A stretch of DNA of 64,000 nt, from assembly GCF_003589595.1 (NCBI RefSeq), contig NW_020654175.1, forward strand, positions 1,356,413 through 1,420,412, written 5' to 3'. A program made the position numbers and the translations under genes. The stretch comes from Hyposmocoma kahamanoa. Taxonomy: Eukaryota > Arthropoda > Insecta > Lepidoptera > Cosmopterigidae. The notes beneath the pieces are model-generated. The model saw nothing but the letters and a program-made list of their open reading frames with translations. It was not told the origin of the DNA and ran no database searches. Of the stretch, positions 44,200 to 55,859 are shown piece by piece (the stretch's first letter is position 1; the number at the start of each line of letters is the position of its first letter).

Positions 44200-44370
44200 C
44201 AAAAATGGTGTAACTTATATTAATAATGTTAGACTAAACTGGTTGATAACTGTACCACCTTAGTCAACCGTGACCATGGAACCTGTGAAGGGCCCGAAAC
44301 GTTGGTTTGTTTGCAAAAAACTCAAATATATATAGGCGATTTAAATCCGGAAAAATAGTCTCATTTCTTA
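44200..44370 (-). repeat. Family D dispersed repeat fragment
   Basis: Reversed copy containing 'caaccgtgaccatgga', 'gggcccgaaacgttgg' and 'gcgatttaaatccgga'. The longest member in the window. Confidence 0.55.
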
Positions 44371-44524
44371 TACTCCATTTGTTTCCACAAGTTTACTTTG
44401 AAAGATACTAAAGTACGTAAAATATTTTATATTCGAATGCATGTAATGTACATGTCTTAAAATATTTAGTTATCAACTTTTATTTATATATGAAAATAGC
44501 ATCCGAATTGTGTATCACTTTAGT

Positions 44525-44785
44525 AAAAGCAGAGCTCGTGTGAAAGAACTGCCACCTTACCTATTTCTGCCACCAAGCGGTAATGTGAGCATTACTGCGT
44601 TCCGGATTGGAAGGGTTAGGATGCTGATCAACTTATGTCTCAGAGTGACGGAAGCAGTGTGGTGCCCCTCAGATATTTGTGATTCAAAGGACTGAGTGGT
44701 ACTGCAACTGTTATGAACAGGCGCGTCACTTGCGACCAAGTGGGCGACTTGTTCGTCCAGTCACTTGGTCTCATAAAAATAATGA
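44525..44785 (+). repeat. Family A repeat copy
   Basis: 'ctgccaccttacctattt', 'gagcattactgcgttccgg' and 'ttcgtccagtcacttgg'. Confidence 0.8.
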
Positions 44786-45069
44786 TGTGGGTTACACCAC
44801 TTTTGCGCTGATAGCCATGAGGCTAGGCTAAACGTCAAATAATACACATTGAGTGACTAATACCTCCATCTGAAATAATAATAATAAACTAATTTTATTT
44901 GTCTTGAACATAGTGATTCATTTTATAATTTCTCGAACATAGTGCTAATTAGCGAGACAAAACGGTTTATGACTCAGCGGTTGCGAGGAATCCATGGCCT
45001 CTGTTAATCTGCCGTAACGCTATTTTACTTAGTATTGTGTTATTTGTAAATACTGATATTTTATTTTAG

Positions 45070-45129
45070 GACACCGAACATAATCAACCCTGTCAGTGCC
45101 AATACGTTCCAAACGCAAGAGCCTGCTGT
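45070..45129 (+). CDS. Candidate 60-bp exon of an unknown gene
   Basis: An acceptor TATTTTATTTTAG and a donor GTAAGT bracket exactly 60 bases. These read TPNIINPVSANTFQTQEPAV in one frame (phase 1 in, phase 0 or 2 out), a protein-like string. No partner exons were found on this strand. Too short to name. Confidence 0.3.
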
Positions 45130-46120
45130 GTAAGTAGCCATTCGCGACAGTACTTGCGAAAACTTGGAAATGTACAATTAAATCCTGAAATTATTAAAAA
45201 AAAACGTAGTCTTACTTACAGTTACAAAACTTTCCTCCTAAATACAATCGCTCATCTAATAAACTATTCGCTAGCAAGATTTCAAAAATATAGAACAAAA
45301 TACCGTGTAAAAATCAATTGGACAGTAATCAGAAAAATCTAAAGTGTTAGAAAGAATGTTTGAATAATGAAAACGGTCATTAATTCAATATTTTTGTGGA
45401 ATAATAATGATTTTTATTTGTAACTCAATAAATTAAACCTGAAAATTGTAACAGTTATAGTCTGTTATGCAATTAATAATAATAATGTACAGAGTTAAGA
45501 GCACGTCCAGTTTGACACTTAAAACTTAAATCCAACTTACGCCGCTTACGATTAGAACGGTCCAAAGTACAAAGTGTTAAATTTTATGTGCTCTTCGCTG
45601 TACGTAAGTAAAGAAACGTCACCCATTCACCGTTCGTGTTTAAGACGTTCTCAATCAGACTTTTTTTTATTACGCGATTTTTCATTTGTGAACCGCTTTT
45701 GAGTATTATTCTTTTGTTGGGAAGAGGGTACCTCAGTTGGTCCCATTTAAATTTAAATTTGACGAAAGTATTCCACCTCTAAGGGTAGCAAACTAGGGGA
45801 TGAATCCGGTTTCGCACACTGTACCTGAGCAAAGTTTGAAATCGGTTCCTTTTTATTTAATAAAAATTATTATAATATTTATTCACGTAATGACATTTTA
45901 ACAAGAACATTTACAAATTTTGAATAGAGGACAGTTGTCGGTCAATACGTAAATTTCTCGCAAATGGCAAGTGCACAGTGTAGTTTGTTTACCCATGACG
46001 TCACGCGTTATGAGGTGACCTGTAGAGCCGATTGCGTGACATGTTTTTTAAGTTTGACGACTTAAAAAGCTTTATTTATATAAAATATTTTTCTTCGCTG
46101 TGCTTATCCATTACAGTTAA
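45130..46120. other. Mostly unassigned
   Basis: Includes a reversed family B fragment at 45717-45860 ('ggtcccatttaaattt', 'ctaggggatgaatcc'). Confidence 0.45.
45717..45860 (-). repeat. Family B repeat fragment
   Basis: Reversed piece of the element described at 54.45 kb. Confidence 0.6.
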
Positions 46121-46127
46121 TTTTAAA

Positions 46128-46430
46128 TAATAATTATAATAATAATAGTTGAAATAAAAATAATATTCAGTCCCACTGTTGGGCACAGACCTCCTCTCAC
46201 AATGAGAAGGCTTTATGTAGTTCCCAAGAGGACGAAATGCGGATTAGAACTTCACACATAATGTGTGCAGATGTCTTTATGATGTTTTCCTTCATCGATG
46301 GTAAATAACAAATTAAATTTCGCTTATAAATACCCAAAGACTCAAGAGGTGCAAGCGCGGATTCGAACCCATGACCTTCTGCTTGAGAGGCGATAGGTCC
46401 AACTATTAGGTTACCACGGCTACTCAAATA
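46128..46430 (-). mobile_element. tRNA-derived SINE, near full-length
   Basis: Read on the minus strand it has a tRNA-related head with an A box (TGGTAACCTAATAGTTGG) and a B box (GGGTTCGAATCC complement at 46359-46370). A core with 'gatgaaggaaaacatc', a region 'gtgtgaagttctaatccgc' and 'gcccaacagtgggact' follow, then an AT-rich 'attatt' tail. This layout is typical of lepidopteran SINEs; RNA polymerase III would drive it. Confidence 0.85.
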
Positions 46431-46439
46431 ATTTTTTCG

Positions 46440-47090
46440 TCACACTTGCTCGTAAACAGTGTCATTACACGTAGGCGAGGTCGACCGTAATGTGTAATTA
46501 ATTGTGCCCACGGGTTTTATCATTACATTGCCCTATGGATTTTTTACATCTAGATTAAGCAAAAAGTTTTTATGCTTGAAAAATCTGAACGTATATTTAG
46601 CAAAAACTTGAAGTATTAAAAAACTTGCGGTCATTTAGCTCAAGTTGTATTATCTATGGAGGAATAGCTGGCAATCTGTTTAAAAAAATCTCGCCATTTA
46701 CAAAATCCGTAAATGTTGTGTTGTGAAGCGTAATTTATTAATACAAGAAATAAATTACCGTTGTTTATTTATTTCCTCGCAAATGGTGATGAAAAACATT
46801 GTATGTAGCATGGGCGATAAAAATTACAAACCTCGGGTCATTAAAGCCCTCGGCCTTCAGCTTCGGGCTTACAAACTCTCGATAGTAATTTCTTATTTGT
46901 CGCCTTTAATACACAATGTACTATAAATAAATGCTTTCTGAAAAATTGTCGTATTCCCTCTATTCTGGGATATCTGAGCGAGGTTTGCTTTTTCGATCTC
47001 TGGTTATAAATAAAACTAAAGCTGCACCAACTCAGTTCGAGTTACAGAAAGGCGGCGACAACGGCTATAATACAATAAGCTTTCAAGGAA
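46440..47090. other. Sequence with no recognised gene
   Basis: AT-rich frames only. Confidence 0.4.
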
Positions 47091-47109
47091 CTAGCACGGG
47101 TGTCGATAT

Positions 47110-47225
47110 GTGGGTCGCTCTCTCTTGCAGGGCTTGCGACCTTTCCAATGAGTGGGCCAGTCGAGCGGCCCAGCGCTGCGCGGGCGCAGCCCACTCACCG
47201 GATGTTTGTACATTCTGCACGGCCA
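47110..47225. promoter_or_regulatory. CpG-rich patch with splice-like borders
   Basis: A GC-rich block follows 'ctctctcttgcag' on the plus strand and has a GTGAGT donor on the minus strand at about 47200. It may be a 5' exon or promoter; the 166-codon frame running through it (46931-47431) overlaps a SINE and is not supported as a gene. Confidence 0.25.
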
Positions 47226-47357
47226 GCTATTATCGAATTTCCCATATAAGGTTTCTTGTCTGTTATTCGCGTGTTCGCCATCTTTATCTGACTACAGGGA
47301 ATTCAAAATTAGCGGTGGAAAGAAGGGATAGCTTAAAAATTGTTTTGTCTGTGTATT

Positions 47358-47505
47358 TTAACGATACCGGTGGCCCAACGGTTTCCACTGTGAACTTTGG
47401 ACTGGGAAGTCCCAGGTTCGATTTCCGATAGATCAATTTTGGGAAACGAAATTTTCAAAGTTGTTTCTGGTCTGGGTGTACCCTATTCTATCGCTCTGGT
47501 ACTCA
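47358..47505 (+). mobile_element. tRNA-derived SINE fragment
   Basis: 'ggtggcccaacggtttcc' (A box region) and 'ggttcgatttcc' (B box, 47414-47425) followed by 'tgtttctggtctgggtgt'. Confidence 0.65.
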
Positions 47506-47639
47506 TAGTACAGGGAATGTCTCTAGTTTGAGACCAGGCAATTGTTAATCGTTGTTTATTCTTGGGTTGCTGATACAAGGCCAAGGCGGAGCTGATATTA
47601 TGAAATACATCAGAAATAAAATCAGTCTGCAAAGTTGCT

Positions 47640-47735
47640 ACTCGTTTGTTTAGCAAAATAAATTCCACCGAGAATTGAAACAGGAACCTAAGTGCTTAAC
47701 CGCTGAACCATGAGACCGCTGAGACAGTGTTGAGT
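47640..47735 (-). mobile_element. tRNA-derived SINE fragment
   Basis: Minus strand 'catggttcagcggttaagc' and 'gtttcaattctc' resemble A and B boxes. Confidence 0.45.
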
Positions 47736-48119
47736 CACGCTTCAAATTTTGTACTCGCCTTTATCTCAATGCATGGACATAAATGGATCAGTCATGCTCT
47801 TCTTGGAAATACCAATTGTGGTTTCAATACTAACCGACTTTAAATAACAGCCTTCGCTTATTTTCGCTTCATTCAACTTTTTGTTTATTTATAGTAGGCG
47901 GTTCTGAGACCGCGTCACATTCGCGCGTCGACTGTATGCGATGGTGTTAGCGACTTTGTATCGTGTGTAGATTTCTTTATGGTATCAAGTGACGGGACGA
48001 ACGAGTCGTGGGGTAGCCAACCAACTGCTTTTCAAGCAGGTGGGTTCGAGACTCCGAACGAGCCTGCACTTATGAATCTTCTCAAATAGTTTTAAATTAT
48101 TAATTATTATTAAGTATTC

Positions 48120-48400
48120 CATATTTTTACATTACATACATACATATACTTTACGCCTTTTTCCCATCGGGGTAGGCAGAGACAACAGTGTTCCAATTGC
48201 TACAATCTTGACACACATCTGTCGCGTCATCACCACGCGTCAGTGCTTTCATACACGTCGTCGGTAAAGGATACTCCTAGTAGTTCACCTAGGTCGGCCC
48301 TTACCAACTTGCCCGCTCACACTCGCCTTATAAATGTGTTTCGTCATCCCCTTGTCTATCTTTGTCACTACATCCACATTCGATATTTTTAACGAGCAAT
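48120..48400 (+). repeat. Lepidopteran-type dispersed repeat
   Basis: 'catacatacatata', 'tttcccatcggggtaggcag' and 'cttgacacacatctgtcgc' belong to a kind of retroelement-tail repeat familiar from moth and butterfly DNA. Named from general recollection only. Confidence 0.5.
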
Positions 48401-48654
48401 ATTATTTGATATTCAAGTATTGTATCGTGAAATATTATTTAATAAACACGATAATATACTTGAATATTAAAAATTGCCACGAATATTAGGTACAAATAAT
48501 AATCCGAGAATGACCGTATTAATATTAATTTACTTTAAAGGTGAAGGAGACCGCGAGGACAATATCCTATGATGTCTATGACACACATATACCATGTGCA
48601 TTGAAATTACAACTTTTTAAATTACTTTAAAATAACCTGTACAATCGACATAAC

Positions 48655-48790
48655 GACATCTGCCGCAGTGGTTGTGCGCCTCAGATCTTTGTAATTTAAA
48701 GCTCTGAGTGGAAACGCAACTGTCGTGGAAAGGCGCGGCACACGTCTTTCGTCCCGTCACTGTCAATCATAGAATCATAAAAAATAATAA
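48655..48790 (+). repeat. Family A repeat copy (3' half)
   Basis: 'cgcctcagatctttgtaat' to 'gtcccgtcactg'. Confidence 0.7.
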
Positions 48791-49484
48791 TCCATTGAAG
48801 CTTTTTACATGAATAATAAACAATGATATATTTCATTCAGCTTCCTTTACATACCTATTTAGGTATATGAATATACAAATAATTTACCCTAATTATATAT
48901 CCTTAACCTACTTTTAAACGTATTTATTAAAATTTTCCTTAAACGTGTTAGTTATTTGTAAACAGAACGCTTGCGATCACGGTCTTGACATAAAACCTTT
49001 TTAGTGTTTATCATTCCGCTTAGGTCATCAGTGCTCTTACAATTGCGAATTCGTAAATATATATATTTAACTGTAATAACATCTTTTCAACGAAAGAGTT
49101 CTAATTATAACGCACAATTTAAAGTTAATTATTATTTTTGTAATTTTCAACTAAAGGAAAACTGGAGCACATTTTTAAGTCTAAAATTCCGGAAAGCCTG
49201 AAAACTAAAATTTATAACCAATGCGTCCCAAAGGAATGCTTGCATAAAATCAGAGTAGCTCTAAGGTCAAAGTGGTTATACGACAGCGTACTAAAGTTGT
49301 TGACGTCAGTATACGGATCGCGTGCCTGAAGCGGATATGGGCAGGGTACGTCGCTTGGCGGGACGACGACCGACGGACCAAGGCGGTCACGGAGTGGTAT
49401 CAGACCACCTGCGAGATGGCCGATGATATCGTAACACTGATGACACTCGTACAGGACCGTTTGAACCGGCGTGCAATGGATGCT

Positions 49485-49712
49485 TATTTTTTTTATGCCT
49501 GTCCATTGCAGTTGCAGTGCCAATCAGAACTTTAAATTGCAATGATCTGACAGACACTGCCACTGCGCCTGTCACTCTGAGAGAACCCGAAGGCTTCAAA
49601 ACCGGAACGCAGTAATGCCAACATTACTGCTTGGCGGTAGAATTAGGTAAGGTGGCAGTACCTCCCTAGACGATCCCTTTCACAAGGAGCTCTAGAAGAA
49701 ACCTGCATGTCG
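49485..49712 (-). repeat. Family A repeat copy (reverse)
   Basis: 'cctgtccattgcagttgcag' to 'cacaaggagctctag'. Confidence 0.8.
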
Positions 49713-49719
49713 AAGAGAG

Positions 49720-50175
49720 CTCACCTCTTTAAATTTAAAATTTACACGGACAGCCATTAAACTTTAACTCATTACTAGTTATTACTAAAGGTAGGTAATT
49801 ACTTAGTGTACACTCCGCATATTAGCTTGGTGCAGCAAGGGAACAGCTTGCTAGGTGAAGGCTGAAATCAGCAATGCTGTCTTTAACCTTTTTGTCCACA
49901 ACTGTTTTTTTTTCTACTCGTTTTTTAAGTACTGTGTTCCTTATGTTTTGTGGAGAAATAAACACCTTTTTATTTTTATTTTTTTTTTTTTTTTAAAAAA
50001 ACCTGAAGTGCCGCACTTGCATGACGAATCTAAACCTTAGAGGCAACCCGTGTCGAGTGTTGAACAATTCTAATACCATATCTTTATAAATATCAAAAGG
50101 TTGAAACTTTATAAACAAATAGAAGTAAACACTGAGAAAAACACGAGCATACATTTTCGAGAGTAAAGTACGGCA
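49720..50175. other. Sequence with no recognised gene
   Basis: Includes a T/A homopolymer block at 49975-50001. Confidence 0.4.
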
Positions 50176-50179
50176 ACTA

Positions 50180-50300
50180 TTTTTAATGCTCGGGCGCCGC
50201 CGCCGAGAGCGGCGTTGACTCACGCGCAGAATAACTCACGTGTTACCTCATTCACGAGCGAGCGTAACCAATAACAGGTTATCTGAATTGACAGTTTTCG
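50180..50300 (-). promoter_or_regulatory. CpG-rich promoter / first-exon candidate on the talin strand
   Basis: On the minus strand ATTGGTTACG (a CCAAT-type motif) is followed by a CG-rich block. That block contains two donor-like sites, CACGTGAGT and GCGCGTGAGT, and an E-box CACGTG. The order fits a promoter followed by a short untranslated exon. Nothing directly links it to talin 36 kb away. Confidence 0.3.
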
Positions 50301-50734
50301 TACTGTATTGTTGGAATAAAAAAATATTTATATAAAATCTTCGAAAACGTTTATAGTTCCCAAACCGTTTGGCAGCAACGTAAGCCCGACATTAATAAAA
50401 AAATGTAATCAATCACAATCCAATCTCTGCTGTGTAAGATTGTTATTGTAATCAATCCAATAACCTAACCTTGTATAGATTTAGCTTTCTTTAAAATGAA
50501 TCCGTCTTTGAGAGCGCGGACCACAGTTATAACAGATCGGTGCAGGCATAGTATATTTACTTAGAGTTCAAGTAATTAATAGTAGATGAATAAAAATGTT
50601 AAATGTTAAAGAGTAACTCAATCTAACTTCAGTAGCAAATTTTATTATTTATATATTCTAAAGTAATATTATTTAGTACTACTTAATATTCGAGTATAGT
50701 ATCTAGAAATTAACCTAAAAATTACCCTAAAAAG

Positions 50735-50965
50735 CTGTGGTAGCCTCGGTTTGACCTACCGCCTCTAAAGCAAAGGCCATGTCTTCGAATCCGGCACATT
50801 TGAGAGAATTTGATTTTCTCAGAATTTATGAGAGAAATTTAATTTGGAATGTATTACGAGCTTTTTGGTGAAGGAAAACGACAACGAAGAAGATTCACTA
50901 CCCTCGGGAAACGTGTGAGTCCCCAACCCGTATTGGGTTAGCCGGCGGACTACAGCTTAAAAGCG
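50735..50965 (+). mobile_element. tRNA-derived SINE
   Basis: Head 'gtggtagcctcggtttgacc', B-box-like 'tcttcgaatccgg', core 'ggtgaaggaaaacgac' and 3' region 'gtgtgagtccccaacccg' / 'tattgggttagccgg'. Confidence 0.75.
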
Positions 50966-51394
50966 TGATACATACATAGCGAGCGGGCGCTGGTTGGGTG
51001 CGTGTCGGGTCGAGAATGGGTCGGGTGCACGGCGGGTGTAATTCCGTGTATTTATATGGACGACGATGGAATTACATTTTTAAATTTTCAAAATTAATCA
51101 CATGATAAACAATTACTCAATGTATATTTTGCCATATTACAAGTATATAAATGTAATACATAATATATTTTTGTTTGTCCGGAACTATACGAAATGTCAC
51201 GACCATGTAGTAGCCCCGATAAATAAATATCAAAACTTCAGGAGAAACAAATAAACGACGCTTTACTTTTTCAGAAAACTTTTTGTAAGTTGTTTTTTTT
51301 ATCACGTCTGTGGTCAAATACAAAAATCTACCTAAGTCGTAATTTTTAGAACTAAACATTGGACAACATCAATAATTATACACTTCTAGTGGCA

Positions 51395-51520
51395 ACTCCT
51401 CAAATGACTGCTTTTCGCGATGGCGTTCATTGTTGTGGTGTCGAAAAATTAATTTCGAAAAGATTTATTTTGGAAACTGTCGAGCATAACGTGTCACAAC
51501 TGTGGATTTGTGCTGTAAAG
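51395..51520 (+). pseudogene. Possible relic of a trypsin-like serine protease exon
   Basis: The frame reads MTAFRDGVHCCGVEKLISKR then FILETVEHNV. Intact proteases of this family have a stretch near CCGGSLISKRFVLTAAHCV around the active-site His; here the GGS and the catalytic TAAHC motif are altered, so it would be dead. A donor-like GTAAAT follows. The match is short and may be chance. Confidence 0.25.
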
Positions 51521-52264
51521 GTAAATAATATTCGATTAACTTGTTAATTTTGGCATATATTGTATGTTTATATATCGGGATCACTATGCCTATTGCATTT
51601 TCAAACAGTCGTGAAAACTAAAACATGGTCCGCTGAAACATGTTCAGTAATGGCGCTTTTACCCTTTCCACTGACCACGGTAACCTATCACAAACTCGAA
51701 TTTCTTTTTTCTGAAATATCGTTTGTTCGAATTTTCATTACCTTGAAAATCGAATTATAACGAAACCGTTGTTCTTTCAGGACATGTTGGATGTTTATCG
51801 CAAAGACACGATTATATTCGTTTAGGTTAAGTTAGGTTTAAAAGAAAAAACATTTACCTCTCAAAATTACTTTCGAGGTTATGAAAATTCGAGCAACCGT
51901 TATTTTTGGAAAATGTCATTTCGGTTTTCCGATATGTAACCCTGAACACATATACCTGGACGGCAGAAATAGGTACGTTGACTGTACTTCTGCAGTCTGT
52001 ACAAAACAATAGCAGACTGCAATCTGGTAAGTTCGGGGTTCAAGTAAAAGTTTGTAATGGCAATTTTGAACATTGGCATTTAACTCTCTTATGAGAGGTG
52101 ACCCGTGGTTGGTAGTGCGATGTACACTGTTAGTTGTTTGTTATCTAATTGCGATGAAACGAATCGCCTCTACAGACATCTTTATCTGTTCTACACATAA
52201 CAATAAATGATCGCGACAGTGTCAATGTACATCTAGAAAATTGTTTTCATACAATCAATTTTAC

Positions 52265-52340
52265 GACCTCTGAGGTCCATTGGTTAGCGCTAGAATAAGC
52301 GTCCTGGGTTGCATTTTCGATAGGACCAATTTAGTAATAT
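52265..52340 (+). mobile_element. Possible SINE head
   Basis: 'gaggtccattggttagcgc' resembles an A box; the B box ('gggttgcattttcga') is degenerate. Confidence 0.35.
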
Positions 52341-52769
52341 ACATTGCAAATTGAGGCAAGGTCATTGGCGGGATTGTCTCGCGTATTATTGTCAAAATCA
52401 AAAGAGCATTTTAAATTCATTACGATAACATTGATTTGTGACATGATGTCATTAACCCATAAATGTGCCATTACTGAACATTCTAAGCAGAGGGCTTGGG
52501 CTACAGCATTAGCTACCGGACAATCACAGATCTGCCGTCGAGTAACTAACACGTGGCCAAGTGGCAATGTTCAAATATCCTTTTTAAATAGAAAAAGATA
52601 GAGCATAAAATTGACTTTTAAAAACAGTTAAAATTAGTTAACGTGTTCAACTTCTCGGAACTTAACCTAACGATGCATAGCTGAAATATCATTCATTACA
52701 AAAACAACTTCAATATTCTAAAACTGGATTATGATATTTTTTATGACATCTAAAAAGTTGTTGGACGGT

Positions 52770-52995
52770 TGTTGGCGGACGGCAGAGATATACACTTTGA
52801 CGACGTCGAGGGGCTTGCGCATCGGTTTTAACGGTGTCGCCATATTTAAGGTCCCGGGTTCGATCCGCAGCCGGGTCAAAATGTAATAACACTAACTTTT
52901 GTGTATTGTCTCGGGTCTGGCTGTTGTGATACGATCGTTGATTCCGACTTCCATAACACAAGTGCATTAGTTAGTCACTTTGGGGTGCAATGTAT
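52770..52995 (+). mobile_element. tRNA-derived SINE of a second type
   Basis: 'gcttgcgcatcgg', B box 'gggttcgatcc' at about 52857, then 'tcgggtctggctgttgtg' and 'ataacacaagtgcatta'. This tail is shared by a recognisable class of insect SINE/LINE. Confidence 0.65.
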
Positions 52996-52999
52996 GTAT

Positions 53000-53655
53000 G
53001 TGATGTTATCTAACTTGGAAATTAAGTCATAGGTACCAAACCAAGAAATAACCGTTCTCCCGTACCACGCCCGCAGTACGCAGTAAAGTTCAAAAAATTC
53101 GATAATTAAAAAGGTTTTACAATGGGCATTCGTCGGAACGACATAGAGACACAAGTCCCGCCACACAATAAGGTACCTTTTAACAATAAACGCCACATTT
53201 ATCTGCGCTACAGTACATTGGGGTCATAGCACTGGCGGAGCGCCAACAGATATCGGACTATAGTTATGACTACACTGCAATAACTGACATTGTCTTTCTC
53301 TACACTGTCGAACTCGCTACGTCAAGATGACATTTTTGACATATCTTCACATAATGGTATGAAATTCTTTATCTATAAATTTGCCTCTTTAGAAATATAA
53401 CTTGAACTGGATCAATACCTCCCACGTAACAGTTGTTGCAAGTCAAATTTTTTTTTATAAAAATTTTTTTTTTATGTATATTACTATATGTTCCATATTT
53501 AAAAGTGAACTTGTGAACTTAGTGTTATGTTTACTTTCAAACATGGAACCTATAAAAAATATAAAAAAAGAATGTATTTAAGTTACAAAGCAAAAAATGG
53601 TATTTTGACTTACAACAATTTACGTGTGAGGTATCATCACATTTTTAGAAAGTTT
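53000..53655. other. Sequence with no recognised gene
   Basis: Short frames only. The 114-codon plus frame 53527-53871 runs into the tRNA-containing repeat and is not a gene. Confidence 0.5.
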
Positions 53656-53661
53656 ACTTAC

Positions 53662-54078
53662 TTTGTTATAATTATTAATACAAAGATCGAACACTCAGAA
53701 AAAAACACTCAGAAAAAATTCCTTCGATCCGGTCGGATTCGAACCGACGTCTTCTTGCATACCGTGCCAGACGCTATACCAACTAAGCCACGGAACGAAC
53801 CAACGGACCTCACGAATTTTTCTATGTGCTTGCGTCGTGTCTTTGTACTTGGTCTTTCAACGACTTTTTAGTCGTAGCGCCATCTATGAGAAACCTATTA
53901 CAGATTTATCACCCAGTTAGTACCTTTACAGCTACCAGTCCTGGCGAGAGATGTCGCTATTCACTGTATTAATTAAATTTTTATTGAATTGATATTCAAT
54001 TATTTTTGTGAAATTACTCCACTAGTTTGTTATAATTATTAATACAAAGATCGAACACTCAGAAAAAACACTCAGAAA
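53662..54078 (-). repeat. tRNA-containing dispersed repeat, copy 4, with a second partial unit
   Basis: The longest copy. A segment starting 'tttgttataattattaat' at 53662 recurs at 54026, giving one complete ~364-base unit and the start of a second. Between them are the tRNA-like block, the 'tagcgccatctatgag' segment and the 'gatattcaattatt' arm found at the outer edge of the other copies. The unit therefore looks tandem or has terminal direct repeats. Confidence 0.7.
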
Positions 54079-54449
54079 TTTGCTTTACTACACTAACGGC
54101 ATATTTAGCGAAACAAATAAAATGTAAGAATATTAAGTAATAACGTTTATATTGAAATAAATAAGCATTAGACTTAAAAGTAACGTACGACTTTGCACAG
54201 CCTTACTCATTCGACAAAATCGCAATTAAACAAAAAACTTTTTTCTTAGATTTTGTGACAAAGTAAATAAATAAAAAAACTTTAGTTTACGAAATTTACA
54301 AAAACGGTAAATCAACCCCGAACCACTTGGCAAACCTGTAATTAGTAGAAAATTAAAAGAAATTAATGGAAAAAATGACAGTCGACTAATTTTCTATTTT
54401 CAAGTTAAACGTAAAGAAAAAAGTATAATCTCAGTACAGAGTAATAAAA

Positions 54450-54908
54450 AAACCGACCTCAAAAGTACGTGGAATTACATCTATTTGCCAAGTTTTATTG
54501 AAAACCGGTTACCGGAAAGTGCGCAAACCTGGATCCATCCCCTAGTTCGCCACTATACGGGACTTGACACAGGAAATAATAAAAATCGGTTCTCACTACT
54601 CAAAGTATATTGAGAGAAAAACACCTTGAATTGGAGAATAGCAAAATCAACCATTAAAATAATTGCTCCTTATAATAAAATTTAGGCGCTATTTATAAAA
54701 ATGAATCTTCATGCGTGACCAGCCACCCTTAGAGGTGGATGATTTTCTTAAAAACTAAATGGGACCACTATGGAGATACGCTCTTTCCAACAAAAAAAGA
54801 ATCATGAAAATCTGTTCAAAAATACCGGAGTTATCGCGTAACATATGTACATACAAAAAAAACCTACAGACGAATTGAGAATCTCCTCCTTTTTTAAAGT
54901 CGGTTAAA
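54450..54908 (+). repeat. Family B repeat, longest copy
   Basis: Starts 'aaaccgacctcaaaagta' and ends 'cctccttttttaaagtcggtt', giving short inverted termini of the form AACCGACTTTAAAA. Internal blocks: 'caagttttattgaaaac', 'ggatccatcccctag', 'aatgggaccac', 'acatacaaaaaa'. Non-coding. Confidence 0.75.
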
Positions 54909-55459
54909 AAATAACCGACCACATTTTTTAACACTGCATTAGTTTGGGGTTTTCACTAATGTTCAATTTAATGTGCAAGTGTGTGTAGTTTATTAGAATA
55001 ATAAAAATAAAAAAAGATTGGTGAGGCGAGAATGTAGGCGAGAATGTAAAACAGATGCCCGAAATAATAATAAGAGCCCAGCAGTGGGACTTACAATGGG
55101 TCGATCATGTAGACGTTACTACGTAGCGTTAGAAAAGATGGCTAGAAACTATCACATCTTTATCCTTACTGTATCCTTAAATGTGTCTGATTAAACATTG
55201 GCTTTGGACAATTCTGCCCTCCTTGCCATAATTGTCGCACTTGCATTTTGGTAATTTTAGTAGCAGTAGAGCTCTTTGTGAAAGAGTTCATTGAGGGTTT
55301 TTATTACATAGATATTCAAGTATATTATTGTTTCATAATTAAATTATATTGCACGATAAAAAAAATCGAAATTAGATAGTGAAGACTAACCCGAGAATGA
55401 CCGTCCGAAAAAAAGTTCTTTGAAATTTCGATGCCAATATCTAAATTGTTTTGTATAAT

Positions 55460-55835
55460 ATTACGTGATGGGACTAACAAGTCGTGCGCCTTGATGGTAA
55501 ACTACACGCCTATCCATAACGGTTGCAGTGCCACTCAGAGCTTTAAATCGCAAAGATTCGAGGTGCCTCTGCACCCATCATCATCACCCTGAGACATAAG
55601 TTGAAAAGTCCCATGTGCCTGTAATTTCACTAGCACCCTTACCCTTCAAAACCGAAACGTAGTAATGTTCACATTACCGCTTAGTGGCAGATCTGAGGGG
55701 CACTGCCATTGCGCCCGTCGCCTAGAGACATAAGTTGACAAGTCCCATGTGCCTACACAGTAATGCTGACATTACTGCTTGGTGGCAGAAATAGGTAAGG
55801 TGGCAGTACTTCCCTGGACGAACACAGAAATGAGA
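55460..55835 (-). repeat. Family A repeat, two overlapping or nested reverse copies
   Basis: One copy runs from 'acgtgatgggactaac' to about 55688 ('taccgcttagtggcag'). A second partial copy restarts at 'atctgaggggcactgcc' (55690) and runs to 'gtacttccctggacgaac'. This suggests a nested or tandem insertion. Confidence 0.75.
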
Positions 55836-55859
55836 CTCAACTGCCATTGCAACTAGATT

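Noticed and set aside
46931..47431. 166-codon plus-strand protein gene
   Set aside because: The frame crosses a CpG-rich patch and then a tRNA-derived SINE; no domain or coding continuity is visible.
53527..53871. 114-codon plus-strand frame
   Set aside because: Its second half is the tRNA-containing repeat read in reverse.
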